Shown: positions 7,118 to 15,702, numbered from the stretch's first letter. The stretch: DNA of 34,346 bases from Clostridiaceae bacterium (GCA_904501895.1 CAJGCX010000005.1:1-34346), one strand, 5' to 3'. The notes: generated by a model from the letters alone, not told the origin. Program-made: numbers and translations.

Positions 7118-8389
7118 TTGAAAGCTTATGAAAGTCATCCTCACTATCCTTCAAAGGTTCGTGAGTGTTCTAACTTTGCTATCAGAGAAATAAAAAAGGT
7201 TTGTAAAGAAGTAGGACCTCGTCCTGCAGGCTTTGAAGGAGAAAAAAAGGGTCAGGACCACGTTGTTGCCCTTATGACTCCTATTGCTGATGAAGTTAAG
7301 AGAGAAAATTTCACATTAAGCCCTAAGGCTTTTATGAGTTGGGTTATGATTGATGGTGCGTTGGCACTCGTTGCAGCAATTCTTGGAATACTTTGCTTTG
7401 CATTCAATATGCCACCTGCTGTTGAAACAGCAATGAGAATAGCTTCAGTGGTACTCGTTGTACTTGCTGTTTTCTTCCTTTTGGGTGAATTCCTTTTCTA
7501 TAAACAGGTTCTTGATGTATTCTTCAAAAAGCAGGAATCAAGCAACGTTCTTTGCGTGAGAAAAGCAGCCGGTGAAACAAAGAGAAGAATTATCATCGGT
7601 GGTCATATGGATACTGCTTATGAGTGGCGCTACACTTACCTCGGTGGTTCAAAAATGGTAACAATGATTATCATTTCTGCTGTTTTGGGACTTCTCGTTA
7701 CATTAGGCTTTTCAATCGCAGGATTCTTTGTGGATAATCGTACAGCAGAAATTGTTATGCTTGTTATTCAGGCGCTTATGATTCCTGCACTTATCGCAGT
7801 AATGTTCTTCGTTAACTGGAAGATGCCTGTTGACGGTGCAGCTGATGACCTTACAGGTGTATTCACCGCAATGGCAGCACTTCTTTATTTCAAACACAAC
7901 GATATCCGTCTTGAAAATACTGAAATCGTTGCAATGTCAGTTGGTGCTGAAGAAGAAGGTCTTCGTGGGTCAAAAGCATTTGCAAAGGCTCACGCTGATG
8001 AATATAAAAATGATGGTGTTGAAACTGTATTTATTGCACTCGATACACTTCGTGACTATGAATTTATGTCAGTTATCACAAAGGATATGACAGGTACTGT
8101 TGCTCTTGATAATCAGGGCTGTGCTCTTATGATGAAGGCAAGTGAAAACGCAGGTGTTCCTGTTAAACAGTCAACAATTCCTTTAGGCTCAACTGATGCA
8201 GCAGCAATGCAGCAGGGCGGAATCAAGTCAGTAGCATTTACAAGCATGGACCCTGCTCCTGCAAGATATTATCATACACGTGATGATAACGTAAGTGTTC
8301 TTGAAATGAAAACACTTGAAGATTCACTTAAGGTTGTTCTTGAAACAATTTACTTGTTCGATGAACAGGGACTTAAGGACAATTATTAA
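7118..8389 (+). CDS. Membrane-embedded M28-family metallopeptidase
   Basis: 423 aa. The co-catalytic two-zinc aminopeptidase signature is complete: GHMDT (His163, Asp165), the ADDLTG bridge Asp (243/244), EEEG (Glu278-280), Asp309 and YHTRDD (His386). Unusually, four hydrophobic helices interrupt the domain: about residues 74-97 and 107-127 before the first zinc motif, and about 178-204 and 210-232 between His163/Asp165 and the bridging Asp. The active site would therefore be held close to the membrane. The substrate is unknown; M28 enzymes remove N-terminal residues. The start is TTG with AGGGGG 8 nt upstream, and no nearby ATG fits. The lipoprotein gene follows 25 nt later, probably in the same transcript. 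Confidence 0.82.
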   Translation: MKAYESHPHYPSKVRECSNFAIREIKKVCKEVGPRPAGFEGEKKGQDHVVALMTPIADEVKRENFTLSPKAFMSWVMIDGALALVAAILGILCFAFNMPPAVETAMRIASVVLVVLAVFFLLGEFLFYKQVLDVFFKKQESSNVLCVRKAAGETKRRIIIGGHMDTAYEWRYTYLGGSKMVTMIIISAVLGLLVTLGFSIAGFFVDNRTAEIVMLVIQALMIPALIAVMFFVNWKMPVDGAADDLTGVFTAMAALLYFKHNDIRLENTEIVAMSVGAEEEGLRGSKAFAKAHADEYKNDGVETVFIALDTLRDYEFMSVITKDMTGTVALDNQGCALMMKASENAGVPVKQSTIPLGSTDAAAMQQGGIKSVAFTSMDPAPARYYHTRDDNVSVLEMKTLEDSLKVVLETIYLFDEQGLKDNY

Positions 8390-8414
8390 TTTCACCGAAA
8401 AGGGGAAAAGAGAT

Positions 8415-9551
8415 ATGAAAAAGAATTTTATTAGAATTATTGCACTTGTGTTAGCATTAACAATGCTTACAGTATCATTTGCAGGTTGTGGTAGTACATC
8501 TTCAGTTAACAGACCTGTTGCTGTTGAATCAAAAACAGACCTTAAGGATGTTTCATTTGTATTCACTTACGGAGAATTAAAGAATATTCTTCCTGGTGAT
8601 AAGCTTGCTACACTTTACGAAAACTTCAACAAAAAGACAGATGACAGAGAAGTATCACTTTCATATTATGAGCTTGTTTCAAAATATGGTTCAGAAGAAT
8701 ACTTTGACGATATTTTAGCTCTCATTTCTGATGAAGAATGGGCACAGTTTACAGGAAATCAGCAGGAAATCCTTGATTACTTCAATAGTATGATTAACGA
8801 CATCAAGGCAAACGGTATTGCAAGAGTTTCATATAGTGAAGATTTCTGGATTAACCACGGTGATGGTGTTGTATTTAAGTCAGAAGATGGTACAGAGCTT
8901 CCTGACCAGGATAAGTTCCGTGCAGCATTCCGTCTTTATGCTGATAACTCTCTTAAAGGAATCGATTCATTCCTTATGAATCTCAGTCAGGAAGAAGCAA
9001 CTGAATTCAAGGCTGACTTAACTGACGTTATCTACCCTCTCGGTGAAAAGACTGCAAGTACGCTTACACTTGCTGACCTTTACACAGATGAAGCAACAAA
9101 CACATTCCCAATTTACACATCAGTTGTTCCTACAATGGTTCACGACCTTACTGAAGACGGTAGTAACCTTGAGGATGAAGACGGTGAATACATTTTCGTT
9201 CCATCAGAGCTTTACAGAACAATCAATATGGTTGTTAAGCCTGATGAAGCAAGTGTTAAGAAGGCATTTACAATCCGTGAAAAGGATGGAATCATGGAAC
9301 AGTTCAAGGTTGCAGAAACATATATGATTCTTAACTCTTTTGAAATTGCATTCACTCCTTGCAAGATTACAGCAGGTATCAATGCTGTTACCGATGAAAT
9401 GGTATACACAACTTATGAAAAGAATATGGTGATTACAGCAAACATCACATTCACAGGTGCTTTAGCAGAATACGGCACAGTAGTTGTTGAATTCCCATGC
9501 ACATCTTCACTTACATACAACTTCGGTTGGGCAACAACAGACGCTGAATAA
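8415..9551 (+). CDS. Lipoprotein of unknown function
   Basis: 378 aa. The N-terminus is a clear type II signal peptide with lipobox SFAGC and predicted lipidated Cys25. The rest is a soluble, acidic, mixed alpha/beta extracytoplasmic domain that I do not recognise. It has no repeats or catalytic motif that I can see. The start at ATG 8415 is preceded by AGGGG at 8401-8405. A longer in-frame start at 8316 lies inside the upstream peptidase gene and lacks a signal peptide, so it was rejected. The close spacing suggests co-transcription with the M28 peptidase, and a terminator follows directly. Confidence 0.8.
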   Translation: MKKNFIRIIALVLALTMLTVSFAGCGSTSSVNRPVAVESKTDLKDVSFVFTYGELKNILPGDKLATLYENFNKKTDDREVSLSYYELVSKYGSEEYFDDILALISDEEWAQFTGNQQEILDYFNSMINDIKANGIARVSYSEDFWINHGDGVVFKSEDGTELPDQDKFRAAFRLYADNSLKGIDSFLMNLSQEEATEFKADLTDVIYPLGEKTASTLTLADLYTDEATNTFPIYTSVVPTMVHDLTEDGSNLEDEDGEYIFVPSELYRTINMVVKPDEASVKKAFTIREKDGIMEQFKVAETYMILNSFEIAFTPCKITAGINAVTDEMVYTTYEKNMVITANITFTGALAEYGTVVVEFPCTSSLTYNFGWATTDAE

Positions 9552-9570
9552 AATCAAATAACAATTTACC

Positions 9571-9602
9571 AATGGTGCGGAGAAATCTGCACCATTTTTT
9601 AT
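9571..9602 (+). terminator. Intrinsic terminator after lipoprotein gene
   Basis: The stem AATGGTGC/GCACCATT (9571-9578 with 9589-9596) extends by three further pairs to a GAAA tetraloop and is followed by a T run. Confidence 0.88.
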
Positions 9603-9624
9603 ATCAAACTAAAAGTCGTATTAC

Positions 9625-9969
9625 AAATTGGAGTTTATAGGGGAGTGCAATTCGTAATTCGCAATGCGTAATTCGTAATTGAGGGGTGCGGGTGTCCAGT
9701 GGACACCTCTGCGAAGCAGAAGCACTGTCTGAGCCGGCAGGCGAGTAACTGCGACGCTGATTATAAATATATACCAATGGGTATGGTTGTAGGGGCGATT
9801 CACGAATCGCCCGCATCAGGTTATCAGTACACTTTGGAACGGTCGCTTCGTGAAGCGACCCTACAAGGATTGTTGTTTCCATTACCTTTATAATTGCAAC
9901 GCAGTTCCTACATTTTGCACTTTGCGCTTTGCATTTTGCATTTGAGAATGCACCGACAAATTATAATTT
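9625..9969. repeat. Mosaic of short palindromic repeats, copy B (reverse orientation)
   Basis: This fills most of the 536-bp gene-free gap 9552-10087. In order it holds: AAATTGGAGTTTAT (9625-9638), the reverse complement of the right-hand module of copy A; an 11-bp direct repeat AATTCGTAATT (9649-9659, 9670-9680); hairpins GGTGTCC/GGACACC (9691-9707) and TCTGC/GCAGA (9708-9720); a two-hairpin unit with 9-bp stems (9793-9812 and 9841-9860) inside TTGTAGGG/CCCTACAA (9787-9794, 9859-9866); a TTTTGCA/CTTTGCG heptamer tract (9890-9941); and CACCGACAAATTATAATTT (9951-9969), the reverse of the left module. Short open frames here are spurious. Confidence 0.78.
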
Positions 9970-10023
9970 TAGGAATGTAGCCCTCGCCCCTACTTATCCC
10001 ATTAACTTTGTTGTCGAATTTCA

Positions 10024-10052
10024 TTGACAAGAGTGCACGTAAGGAATAAAAT
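10024..10052 (+). promoter_or_regulatory. Promoter of LCAT-like hydrolase gene
   Basis: TTGACA (10024-10029), a 17-bp spacer and TAAAAT (10047-10052), 35 nt upstream of the start codon. It lies just outside the repeat mosaic. Confidence 0.72.
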
Positions 10053-10087
10053 ATAGGCACACATTAATTACGAATGAGGATATGATT

Positions 10088-12151
10088 ATGAAAAAAGTTT
10101 TATCAGTAATTCTTGCGATTATTATTGCGTTATCTTCTCTTTCACTTTTTGCTTTTGCAAAGAAAGAGGAAATAGTGCCTGTTGTTGTATTACAGGGATA
10201 TTCAGGACCCACTCTCGTTTATGCAGATGAGAATGGTGACCCTATTATCGACCCTGAAACAAACGATGTTGTTAAGGCTTGGCCTGTTGATTTCGGAAAA
10301 ATCGGCGAGCAGGTTTTAGAGGCATTACCCGGTATGGTAGCAGGTAAATTAGTTGGTGAGGATGCAATTGTTGAGGCAGTTGTGCCTATCGTTAAAGATA
10401 CACTTATGCATCTTGTTATCCTTGAGGACGGTACATCATGGCAGAACCTCACATATTATCCAAAGGGTGCAAAAGCAACTCAGGTTTCAACACTTATGGA
10501 AAAGGGTATGGAGGAATATATTCCTGAAAGCATTTTTGTTGAGGAAGCAGTAAAGCGTGTTGGTGCTGAAAATGTTTTCGGTTTTACATTTGACTGGAGA
10601 AGAAGTCAGCTTGATTATGCAAAAGCCCTTGACGAATATATTGAGGAGGTAAAGGAAATCACAGGTAGTGATAAGGTTGACCTTATGGGACTTAGTCACG
10701 GTGGTCAGTACGGTACAACATATCTTTACTATTATGGGGACAAGGGTAACGTCAGAAACGCTATTCTTGCAAACCCTGCAACAGGTGGTACAACATTTGT
10801 CAGCAGCTTCTTTATGAAGGAATATATCGACCTTGATTTGAAGAATATAATGAAGTACATTCAGTATTCATTTGATATGGAAGAGGATTTTGAATGGATT
10901 TTCGATTTACTTTCATTAGAAAACATTGTTGGTGGTATCAACAGAGTTTTACAGGAAGAGAGAATTAATTACAGATTTTCAAACATCCCTTCACTTCTCG
11001 ATTTTATTCCAATGGACAGATTTGAAGAGGTTATAGATTACATTAACCTTAATCCTGAAACAAACGGTAAGCTCTATTACGATACAGTTAAATATCACAA
11101 CGATGTTCATACAGGCACTAATCTTGCCGATAAATTTGCTGAATTACAGGCTAACGGTACAAAAATCGGCTACATTGTTGGTAGCGGATATACTGCACTC
11201 AGTAGTGTAGGAACAAATTCCGATTTCCTTATTGATACATATCTTGGTTCAGGTGGTGCAACATGTGCACCATTTGGTGAAACCTTTGAGACGGATTATG
11301 TTCAGAATGGATTAGTATGTAACGATAAAACACATTATCACATTTCACCTGAATTTAACATTGACGCTTCAACAGGTGCGTTACCTGACAGCACATGGTA
11401 TGCAATCGGTCAGGGTCATGGACAGTATTTCAATGAGCCATATACAAGAGAAATTGTCTGTGAATTCCTTTGGGGTGACCTTAAAACAGTATTTGATGAT
11501 GACAAATATCCTCAGTTCAATTATACACAGAAGCACGCTGATAATATTTATGTTCATTTCAACAATACTGATGTGGGATATCACTCATCTGCAGATACTG
11601 AATTGATTGTGAAAAATCTTTCAAAAACATCTCCGATTCATATTATAAGTGTCGAGGTTACCGGTGCAGATATGGACTTTGTTCACGAAATGAACACTGT
11701 GCTTCAGGTTGGTGAAAAATATGTGATTGATATAGATAATATTTCACCGGAAAATGCAGATAAGCCATTCAAGGTTGCTGTAACATATATAATTGATAAT
11801 ACTATGAAAACCTTTGTGACAAAGGAATTCAGCTTTATTGCAATGAGTGATGAAAATATGGAAATTTACTCACATCTTGCAAAGACAATTGTGAATGAAG
11901 ATGTTGAGCCTGCACCTGAGGAATCAACAACAGAATCTCCTGAAACAACAGAGCCTGAAACAGAAGAACAGCCAACTCCTGAAAAGCCTGTTGTTGATGA
12001 AACAGTGACAGAGGAAGAAAAAGAAGCTGTAACGGATGTTGAAATTCCGAATACGGACAGCTTCAATCCAAAATCTGTTGTAGTTGCCCTTGCCGTATGT
12101 GGTGTGGCATTAGGAACAACGGCAGTAATCCTCAAGAAAAAGGAAAATTAA
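10088..12151 (+). CDS. Secreted LCAT-like alpha/beta hydrolase with C-terminal anchor
   Basis: 687 aa. A Sec signal peptide (about residues 1-24) is followed by a large alpha/beta-hydrolase domain. The segment with FDWRRS and then the nucleophile elbow GLSHGG (Ser203) resembles lecithin:cholesterol acyltransferase/lipase-like enzymes. The elbow fits GxSxG. The acid and His of the triad cannot be fixed by eye; a GQGHGQYF segment near residue 440 offers a His. A Thr/Glu/Pro-rich linker (about 595-645) leads to IPNTD, a hydrophobic helix and KKKEN, which looks like a sortase signal with Asp in place of Gly or a simple membrane anchor. I prefer the ATG at 10088 over 10082 because GAGGA lies 7 nt upstream of it. 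Substrate unknown; an ester or lipid is plausible. Confidence 0.75.
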   Translation: MKKVLSVILAIIIALSSLSLFAFAKKEEIVPVVVLQGYSGPTLVYADENGDPIIDPETNDVVKAWPVDFGKIGEQVLEALPGMVAGKLVGEDAIVEAVVPIVKDTLMHLVILEDGTSWQNLTYYPKGAKATQVSTLMEKGMEEYIPESIFVEEAVKRVGAENVFGFTFDWRRSQLDYAKALDEYIEEVKEITGSDKVDLMGLSHGGQYGTTYLYYYGDKGNVRNAILANPATGGTTFVSSFFMKEYIDLDLKNIMKYIQYSFDMEEDFEWIFDLLSLENIVGGINRVLQEERINYRFSNIPSLLDFIPMDRFEEVIDYINLNPETNGKLYYDTVKYHNDVHTGTNLADKFAELQANGTKIGYIVGSGYTALSSVGTNSDFLIDTYLGSGGATCAPFGETFETDYVQNGLVCNDKTHYHISPEFNIDASTGALPDSTWYAIGQGHGQYFNEPYTREIVCEFLWGDLKTVFDDDKYPQFNYTQKHADNIYVHFNNTDVGYHSSADTELIVKNLSKTSPIHIISVEVTGADMDFVHEMNTVLQVGEKYVIDIDNISPENADKPFKVAVTYIIDNTMKTFVTKEFSFIAMSDENMEIYSHLAKTIVNEDVEPAPEESTTESPETTEPETEEQPTPEKPVVDETVTEEEKEAVTDVEIPNTDSFNPKSVVVALAVCGVALGTTAVILKKKEN

Positions 12152-12164
12152 ATATATATAACAT

Positions 12165-12195
12165 ATGACGGAGTCTCAACACTCCGTCATTTTCT
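12165..12195 (+). terminator. Intrinsic terminator after hydrolase gene
   Basis: A perfect 10-bp stem (12165-12174 with 12181-12190), 6-nt loop, then TTTTC. Confidence 0.82.
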
Positions 12196-12203
12196 TACGA
12201 AAA

Positions 12204-12299
12204 TGCCACCTCCCTCGTCAGAGGGAGGCATATAATCGCAACGCAGTTCCTTCATTTTGCGCTTTGCATTTTGCACTCATCGATAACCTTCAATTCACA
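12204..12299. repeat. Repeat cluster, copy D
   Basis: It starts with a hairpin CCTCCCTC/GAGGGAGG (12209-12228, loop GTCA). The tract at 12231-12274 matches 9890-9941 apart from one missing 7-nt unit of the TTTTGCA/CTTTGCG series. It ends with CTCATCGATAACCTTCAATT (12276-12295), matching 18668-18687 with one difference. It is non-coding. Confidence 0.7.
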
Positions 12300-12316
12300 T
12301 ATCCGCAATTAAAATA

Positions 12317-12345
12317 TTGTATTTCTTCCGGATATATGTTAAAAT
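12317..12345 (+). promoter_or_regulatory. Promoter of rpe
   Basis: TTGTAT (12317-12322), a 17-bp spacer and TAAAAT (12340-12345), 33 nt before the start codon and directly after the repeat cluster. Confidence 0.6.
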
Positions 12346-12378
12346 ATATTGATTATACATTATTTTGGAGGAGTTATT

Positions 12379-13047
12379 ATGATGAAAATTTCACCATCCA
12401 TTCTCTCTTGTGATTACGGCAGAATGGCAGAAGAATTAAAGGATATGGAAATCTGTGGTGCTGACTATATGCACATTGATGTTATGGACGGTCACTTTGT
12501 TCCTAATATCACATTAGGTGCTCCTCTCGTAAAGTGCATCAGAAAGGCTACTGATGTACCTTTTGATGTTCACCTTATGATTAGTGAGCCACTTAAATAT
12601 ATCGACGATTTCTGCAAAGCAGGTGCTGATATTATCACATTCCATACAGAGTGTGACTCACCTATTGACGAAACAATCGATAAGATTCTTGCAAACGGTG
12701 TTAAGGCTTCTCTTACAATTAAGCCAAAAACTCCTGTTGAGGATATTTTTCCATATCTTGATAAGCTTTCAATGGTGCTTGTTATGACTGTTGAGCCTGG
12801 CTTTGGTGGTCAGAGCTTTATGGAAGATATGATGGTAAAGGTTTCTGCATTAAGACAAGAAATTGAAAAGCGTGGACTTAACTGTGAAATTGAGGTTGAC
12901 GGTGGTATCAACGAAAAAACAATCGCAGTTGCTGCAAAAGCGGGTGCTGACGTTTTCGTTTCAGGTAATGCTATCTTCTCAAGTGCTGACAGAAAGGCTA
13001 CAATTGAGAATTTCAAGAAAATCGCGGAAGAAAACTACTGCAAATAA
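12379..13047 (+). CDS. rpe: Ribulose-phosphate 3-epimerase
   Basis: 222 aa, the usual length. It interconverts D-ribulose 5-phosphate and D-xylulose 5-phosphate in the cytosolic pentose phosphate pathway. Visible family signatures are ISPSILS at the N-terminus, HIDVMDGHFVPN with metal-binding His and Asp, DVHLMI, VEPGFGGQ and EVDGGIN with the catalytic Asp, and VSGNAIF for phosphate binding. The start was set by GGAGGAG at 12367-12373; ATG 12382 is an equally possible start one codon later. The gene stands alone, with its own promoter. Its last 13 bp overlap the 3' end of the convergent mecA-like gene, and no terminator lies between them. Confidence 0.95.
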   Translation: MMKISPSILSCDYGRMAEELKDMEICGADYMHIDVMDGHFVPNITLGAPLVKCIRKATDVPFDVHLMISEPLKYIDDFCKAGADIITFHTECDSPIDETIDKILANGVKASLTIKPKTPVEDIFPYLDKLSMVLVMTVEPGFGGQSFMEDMMVKVSALRQEIEKRGLNCEIEVDGGINEKTIAVAAKAGADVFVSGNAIFSSADRKATIENFKKIAEENYCK

Positions 13048-13556
13048 ATTTTGCCAAGGTTTTTACCGTGTTCAATTAACCATTCGAGGCAGATATTCTC
13101 TGTTTTTTCACCATATTCCATAGCAAAATGAGTTATCTTTTTATTATTATAAGGAATATGTAGATAATAGTTGTTTTTTACCTTATACGCATTACAGATG
13201 TGAGAATATTGGGTATTTCTCTTAATGGCAGAAATAAAATCAAGAAAATCATCCACATTATCTGCTTGAAAAATGAATGGTTTGTTATTTTGCTTTACCT
13301 TATAGCGTTTTCTTTTGTGTGTGAATGTAAAAATGAAAAAGCATCCTCCGTTTTCCGTTGGCAACGCTTCAACAACTACCTTTTCATCCATTGAAAATCT
13401 TTTTTCTGTTTTAATTTCCGATAAAAGTGATTTAATTGCAATTTGTGTTTCTTCACTATTATCATCTAACATTTCATATGTAATCTGAAATTTCTTCATT
13501 TCTATCCCTGAAAGTTCAACGAGCATTACATTGTTGTTGAGAGTTTCAAAAGTCAT
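13035..13556 (-). CDS. mecA: MecA-like Clp adaptor protein
   Basis: 173 aa. The N-terminal block around LSGIEMKKFQITYEML and the region with VEALPTENGGCFFIFT match the target-binding domain of MecA adaptors. A charged linker and a C-terminal domain with FLDFISAI then KNNYYLHIPY fit the ClpC-binding part. MecA delivers substrates to the ClpC/ClpP protease and activates the unfoldase. Sequence identity to model MecA looks low, so the assignment rests on pattern and size. GAGGAGGTAAC precedes the start. It diverges from the Rnf-like operon and converges on rpe with a 13-bp overlap. Confidence 0.72.
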   Translation of the reverse strand: MTFETLNNNVMLVELSGIEMKKFQITYEMLDDNSEETQIAIKSLLSEIKTEKRFSMDEKVVVEALPTENGGCFFIFTFTHKRKRYKVKQNNKPFIFQADNVDDFLDFISAIKRNTQYSHICNAYKVKNNYYLHIPYNNKKITHFAMEYGEKTENICLEWLIEHGKNLGKIYLQ

Positions 13557-13637
13557 TTTTGTTACCTCCTCTTATTTCATATTATTACAGGGACAAGAAG
13601 TGTGCAATAAAAAAATATTGGAAAGTGAGGACATTTT

Positions 13638-14774
13638 ATGAACAATACAAATATGCCTCAAAATTCAATAGACGAAGCTAATCAGTCAGTACGTGTTGAC
13701 ACCTTGCTTATGCTGTGTGTGCCATTAGCTGTGGGAATTTTTACCCACGGTCTTGTTGCTGTGTTTAACACGATATTATCAATTATCACCTGCCGTTTGT
13801 TTACAGACTTCGGTAAGAAATTCCTTCATTCAGAATTTCCACTAAAATCACCACATTCATATATAATCGGCGTAACAGTTGCATTACTTTTACCTGCAGC
13901 TGCGCCTTGGTGGATGGTAATTTTAACTGCTGCATTCGCAATGGGTGTTTGCGTTTTACCTTTCGGTACTTTTGAAAACTCACCTTTTATTCCATCAGCT
14001 ACAGCACTCTGTTTTGCTACACTTTGTTGGCCTGAAGAGGTTTTCAGCTATTCATCAACAGGCGACTCAATAGGACAGATGCTTTTATACGGTAATTCCA
14101 TCAATAAAAACCTTGTTGGTGTTTTAGAAGCACTCGTGGGAAATGTTCCGTCTGCTATGGGTACAGGCTGTATCTTAGCACTTATCGGAGTTCTCATTTT
14201 CCTCATAATCCGCAGACCAAAGGATAGTATTGCAACAATTTTCTTTATTGTTGCAGTATGCATTATGGCAAGTCTTTTTCCAAGAGTTTCAACAGGCAGA
14301 GTGATTTCCGTTATCATGGAATTATGCTCAGGTATGCTTTTCTTCGGTGCTGTTTTCTTTATCTCATCACCAATTTTCGCCCCAAAAAGAACAGTATCAA
14401 AGGCTGTATGGGGATTTACAAGTGGTATTATCTGTATGCTTATCCGTTATGTGTCACCTTTTGAGGAGGGTGCTTGCTTCGGATTTGTAATTGCTTGTGC
14501 TATTTCAGATTATTTTGACAATCTTCCGCTTACAACTGGTGAAAAGAAAAAAATCAAGGCACAGGAGCCATATATCGAAACCGAAAAGGCTACAACTATT
14601 GTACCTGAAGAAATTCTTGATGAAATTCCTGACTTATTTACTGTTGAAATTCAGGATGAAAAACCTGAAAGCATTACATTTGAAAGTGAAAGTCTTAAGG
14701 ATGTAATTGCAGAAGAAAATGCTGCTAACTTCAGCGAAGCACCATTCAATATGGGAGGTGGCATTGATGAATGA
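13638..14774 (+). CDS. RnfD/NqrB-like membrane subunit, divergent
   Basis: 378 aa, about nine transmembrane helices and an acidic C-terminal tail (about residues 300-378). It follows the RnfD/NqrB pattern: SPHSYIIGVTVALLLP near the N-terminus, a GNVPSAMGTG segment where RnfD usually has GNxPGSxGE, and FEEGACFGFVIACAISDYFD at the conserved YPEGVxFA site. In true RnfD an SGAT-type motif carries covalent FMN on Thr. The corresponding stretch here reads STGDSIGQML and I see no such motif. It is the first gene of a four-gene operon and overlaps the next gene by 8 nt. GAGGA lies upstream of the start. No rnfB, rnfC or rnfG is nearby, so an electron-transfer role is doubtful. Confidence 0.78.
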   Translation: MNNTNMPQNSIDEANQSVRVDTLLMLCVPLAVGIFTHGLVAVFNTILSIITCRLFTDFGKKFLHSEFPLKSPHSYIIGVTVALLLPAAAPWWMVILTAAFAMGVCVLPFGTFENSPFIPSATALCFATLCWPEEVFSYSSTGDSIGQMLLYGNSINKNLVGVLEALVGNVPSAMGTGCILALIGVLIFLIIRRPKDSIATIFFIVAVCIMASLFPRVSTGRVISVIMELCSGMLFFGAVFFISSPIFAPKRTVSKAVWGFTSGIICMLIRYVSPFEEGACFGFVIACAISDYFDNLPLTTGEKKKIKAQEPYIETEKATTIVPEEILDEIPDLFTVEIQDEKPESITFESESLKDVIAEENAANFSEAPFNMGGGIDE

Positions 14775-15702
14775 AAAAACACCTTCATTGAAAACAATCC
14801 GTAACAGTGCTCTTGTAAAAAATCCTTTGCTTTTTGAGGCAATAGGTCTTTGCCCTGTTGTTGCTATTGCTCATTCATTAAAGCTTGCAGTTTTTCTTGC
14901 TGTGGTAACTGCAGTTGAGCTTATTGTCTGCGAGGTTATAACCTCAAAGCTTCTTAAAAATGTCCGTCGATATTGGAGAGTTGCACTCTATACTATTTTT
15001 GGAGTTGCAATTATCTTCCCAATAATGTATATGACAAACAAACTTTTCCCTAATATGTCTGCAAATTTCGGCATTTATCTCCCACTTATGGCAGTTAACT
15101 CACTTATTGCTCTTCACTGTGAAAGAGTTGCAGTTAAAAATGATGTGAAAACAAGCTTTATCGATGCTGTTTCTGCTTCATTAAGCTATGGTGCTGTTGC
15201 AATTATAGTAGGTTTTCTTCGTGAATTATTTGCAAACGGTACAATATGGGGATATAATCTTGAGCTTCCTGTTAAGCTTCCTGCATTTTTAATGCCTTTT
15301 GGTGGCTTGTTACTTATGGGCTTTTTGGCAGCAGGACTTAAGGCATTTATCGGTGCAAAATATCCTGAGGCTAATCCTAACAAAGCCTTTGACACATCTG
15401 AAATCAGACGTTCACTCCGTGATAATTTCTCAAATCTTATGAAGGATGAGTTTAACCCATACGGAGATACTACTGAAGAAGAAAATACTCCGGTAATTAA
15501 ATCTAAAAAGGTCAAGAAGGATAAGAAAAAGAAAAACACATCAGAAATAAACTCTGAAGTGGAAATTTCATCATCTGAAAACGCTTCTACAGAAGAAAGC
15601 AGAACATATCTTGATGATTTCTCTGAAATGCTTTCCGACCTTGAGGAATATAAGAGTAAGAAAAAAGACAAAACCGATAAAAAGAAAAAGCATCGGAGGT
15701 AA
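14767..15702 (+). CDS. RnfE/NqrD-like membrane subunit, divergent, with charged tail
   Basis: 311 aa. The first ~210 residues are a six-helix RnfA/RnfE-type membrane domain, recognised by KNPLLFEAIGLCP and FGIYLPLMAVNS. The first cysteine of the family is kept (Cys29 in GLCP). The second, in the usual NC motif, is replaced by Ser112. A long Lys/Glu/Ser-rich cytoplasmic tail (about 235-311), ending in a run of lysines, is not part of the normal 200-230 aa family length. The ATG at 14767 overlaps the stop of the D-like gene and has GGAGGTGG upstream. An upstream in-frame start at 14707 lies inside the previous gene and was rejected. Confidence 0.78.
   Translation: MNEKTPSLKTIRNSALVKNPLLFEAIGLCPVVAIAHSLKLAVFLAVVTAVELIVCEVITSKLLKNVRRYWRVALYTIFGVAIIFPIMYMTNKLFPNMSANFGIYLPLMAVNSLIALHCERVAVKNDVKTSFIDAVSASLSYGAVAIIVGFLRELFANGTIWGYNLELPVKLPAFLMPFGGLLLMGFLAAGLKAFIGAKYPEANPNKAFDTSEIRRSLRDNFSNLMKDEFNPYGDTTEEENTPVIKSKKVKKDKKKKNTSEINSEVEISSSENASTEESRTYLDDFSEMLSDLEEYKSKKKDKTDKKKKHRR

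Noticed and set aside
9604..9893. Several short open frames on both strands in the repeat mosaic
   Set aside because: They run through hairpins and direct repeats, have no ribosome sites and overlap each other. The region is better explained as non-coding repeats.
12165..12413. Plus-strand open frame starting in the terminator after the hydrolase
   Set aside because: It crosses a terminator, a repeat cluster and the rpe promoter, so it cannot be a conserved gene.
13035..13556. Toxin-antitoxin reading of the small minus-strand gene beside the Rnf-like operon
   Set aside because: The sequence pattern and size fit a MecA adaptor, and no partner gene overlaps its start.
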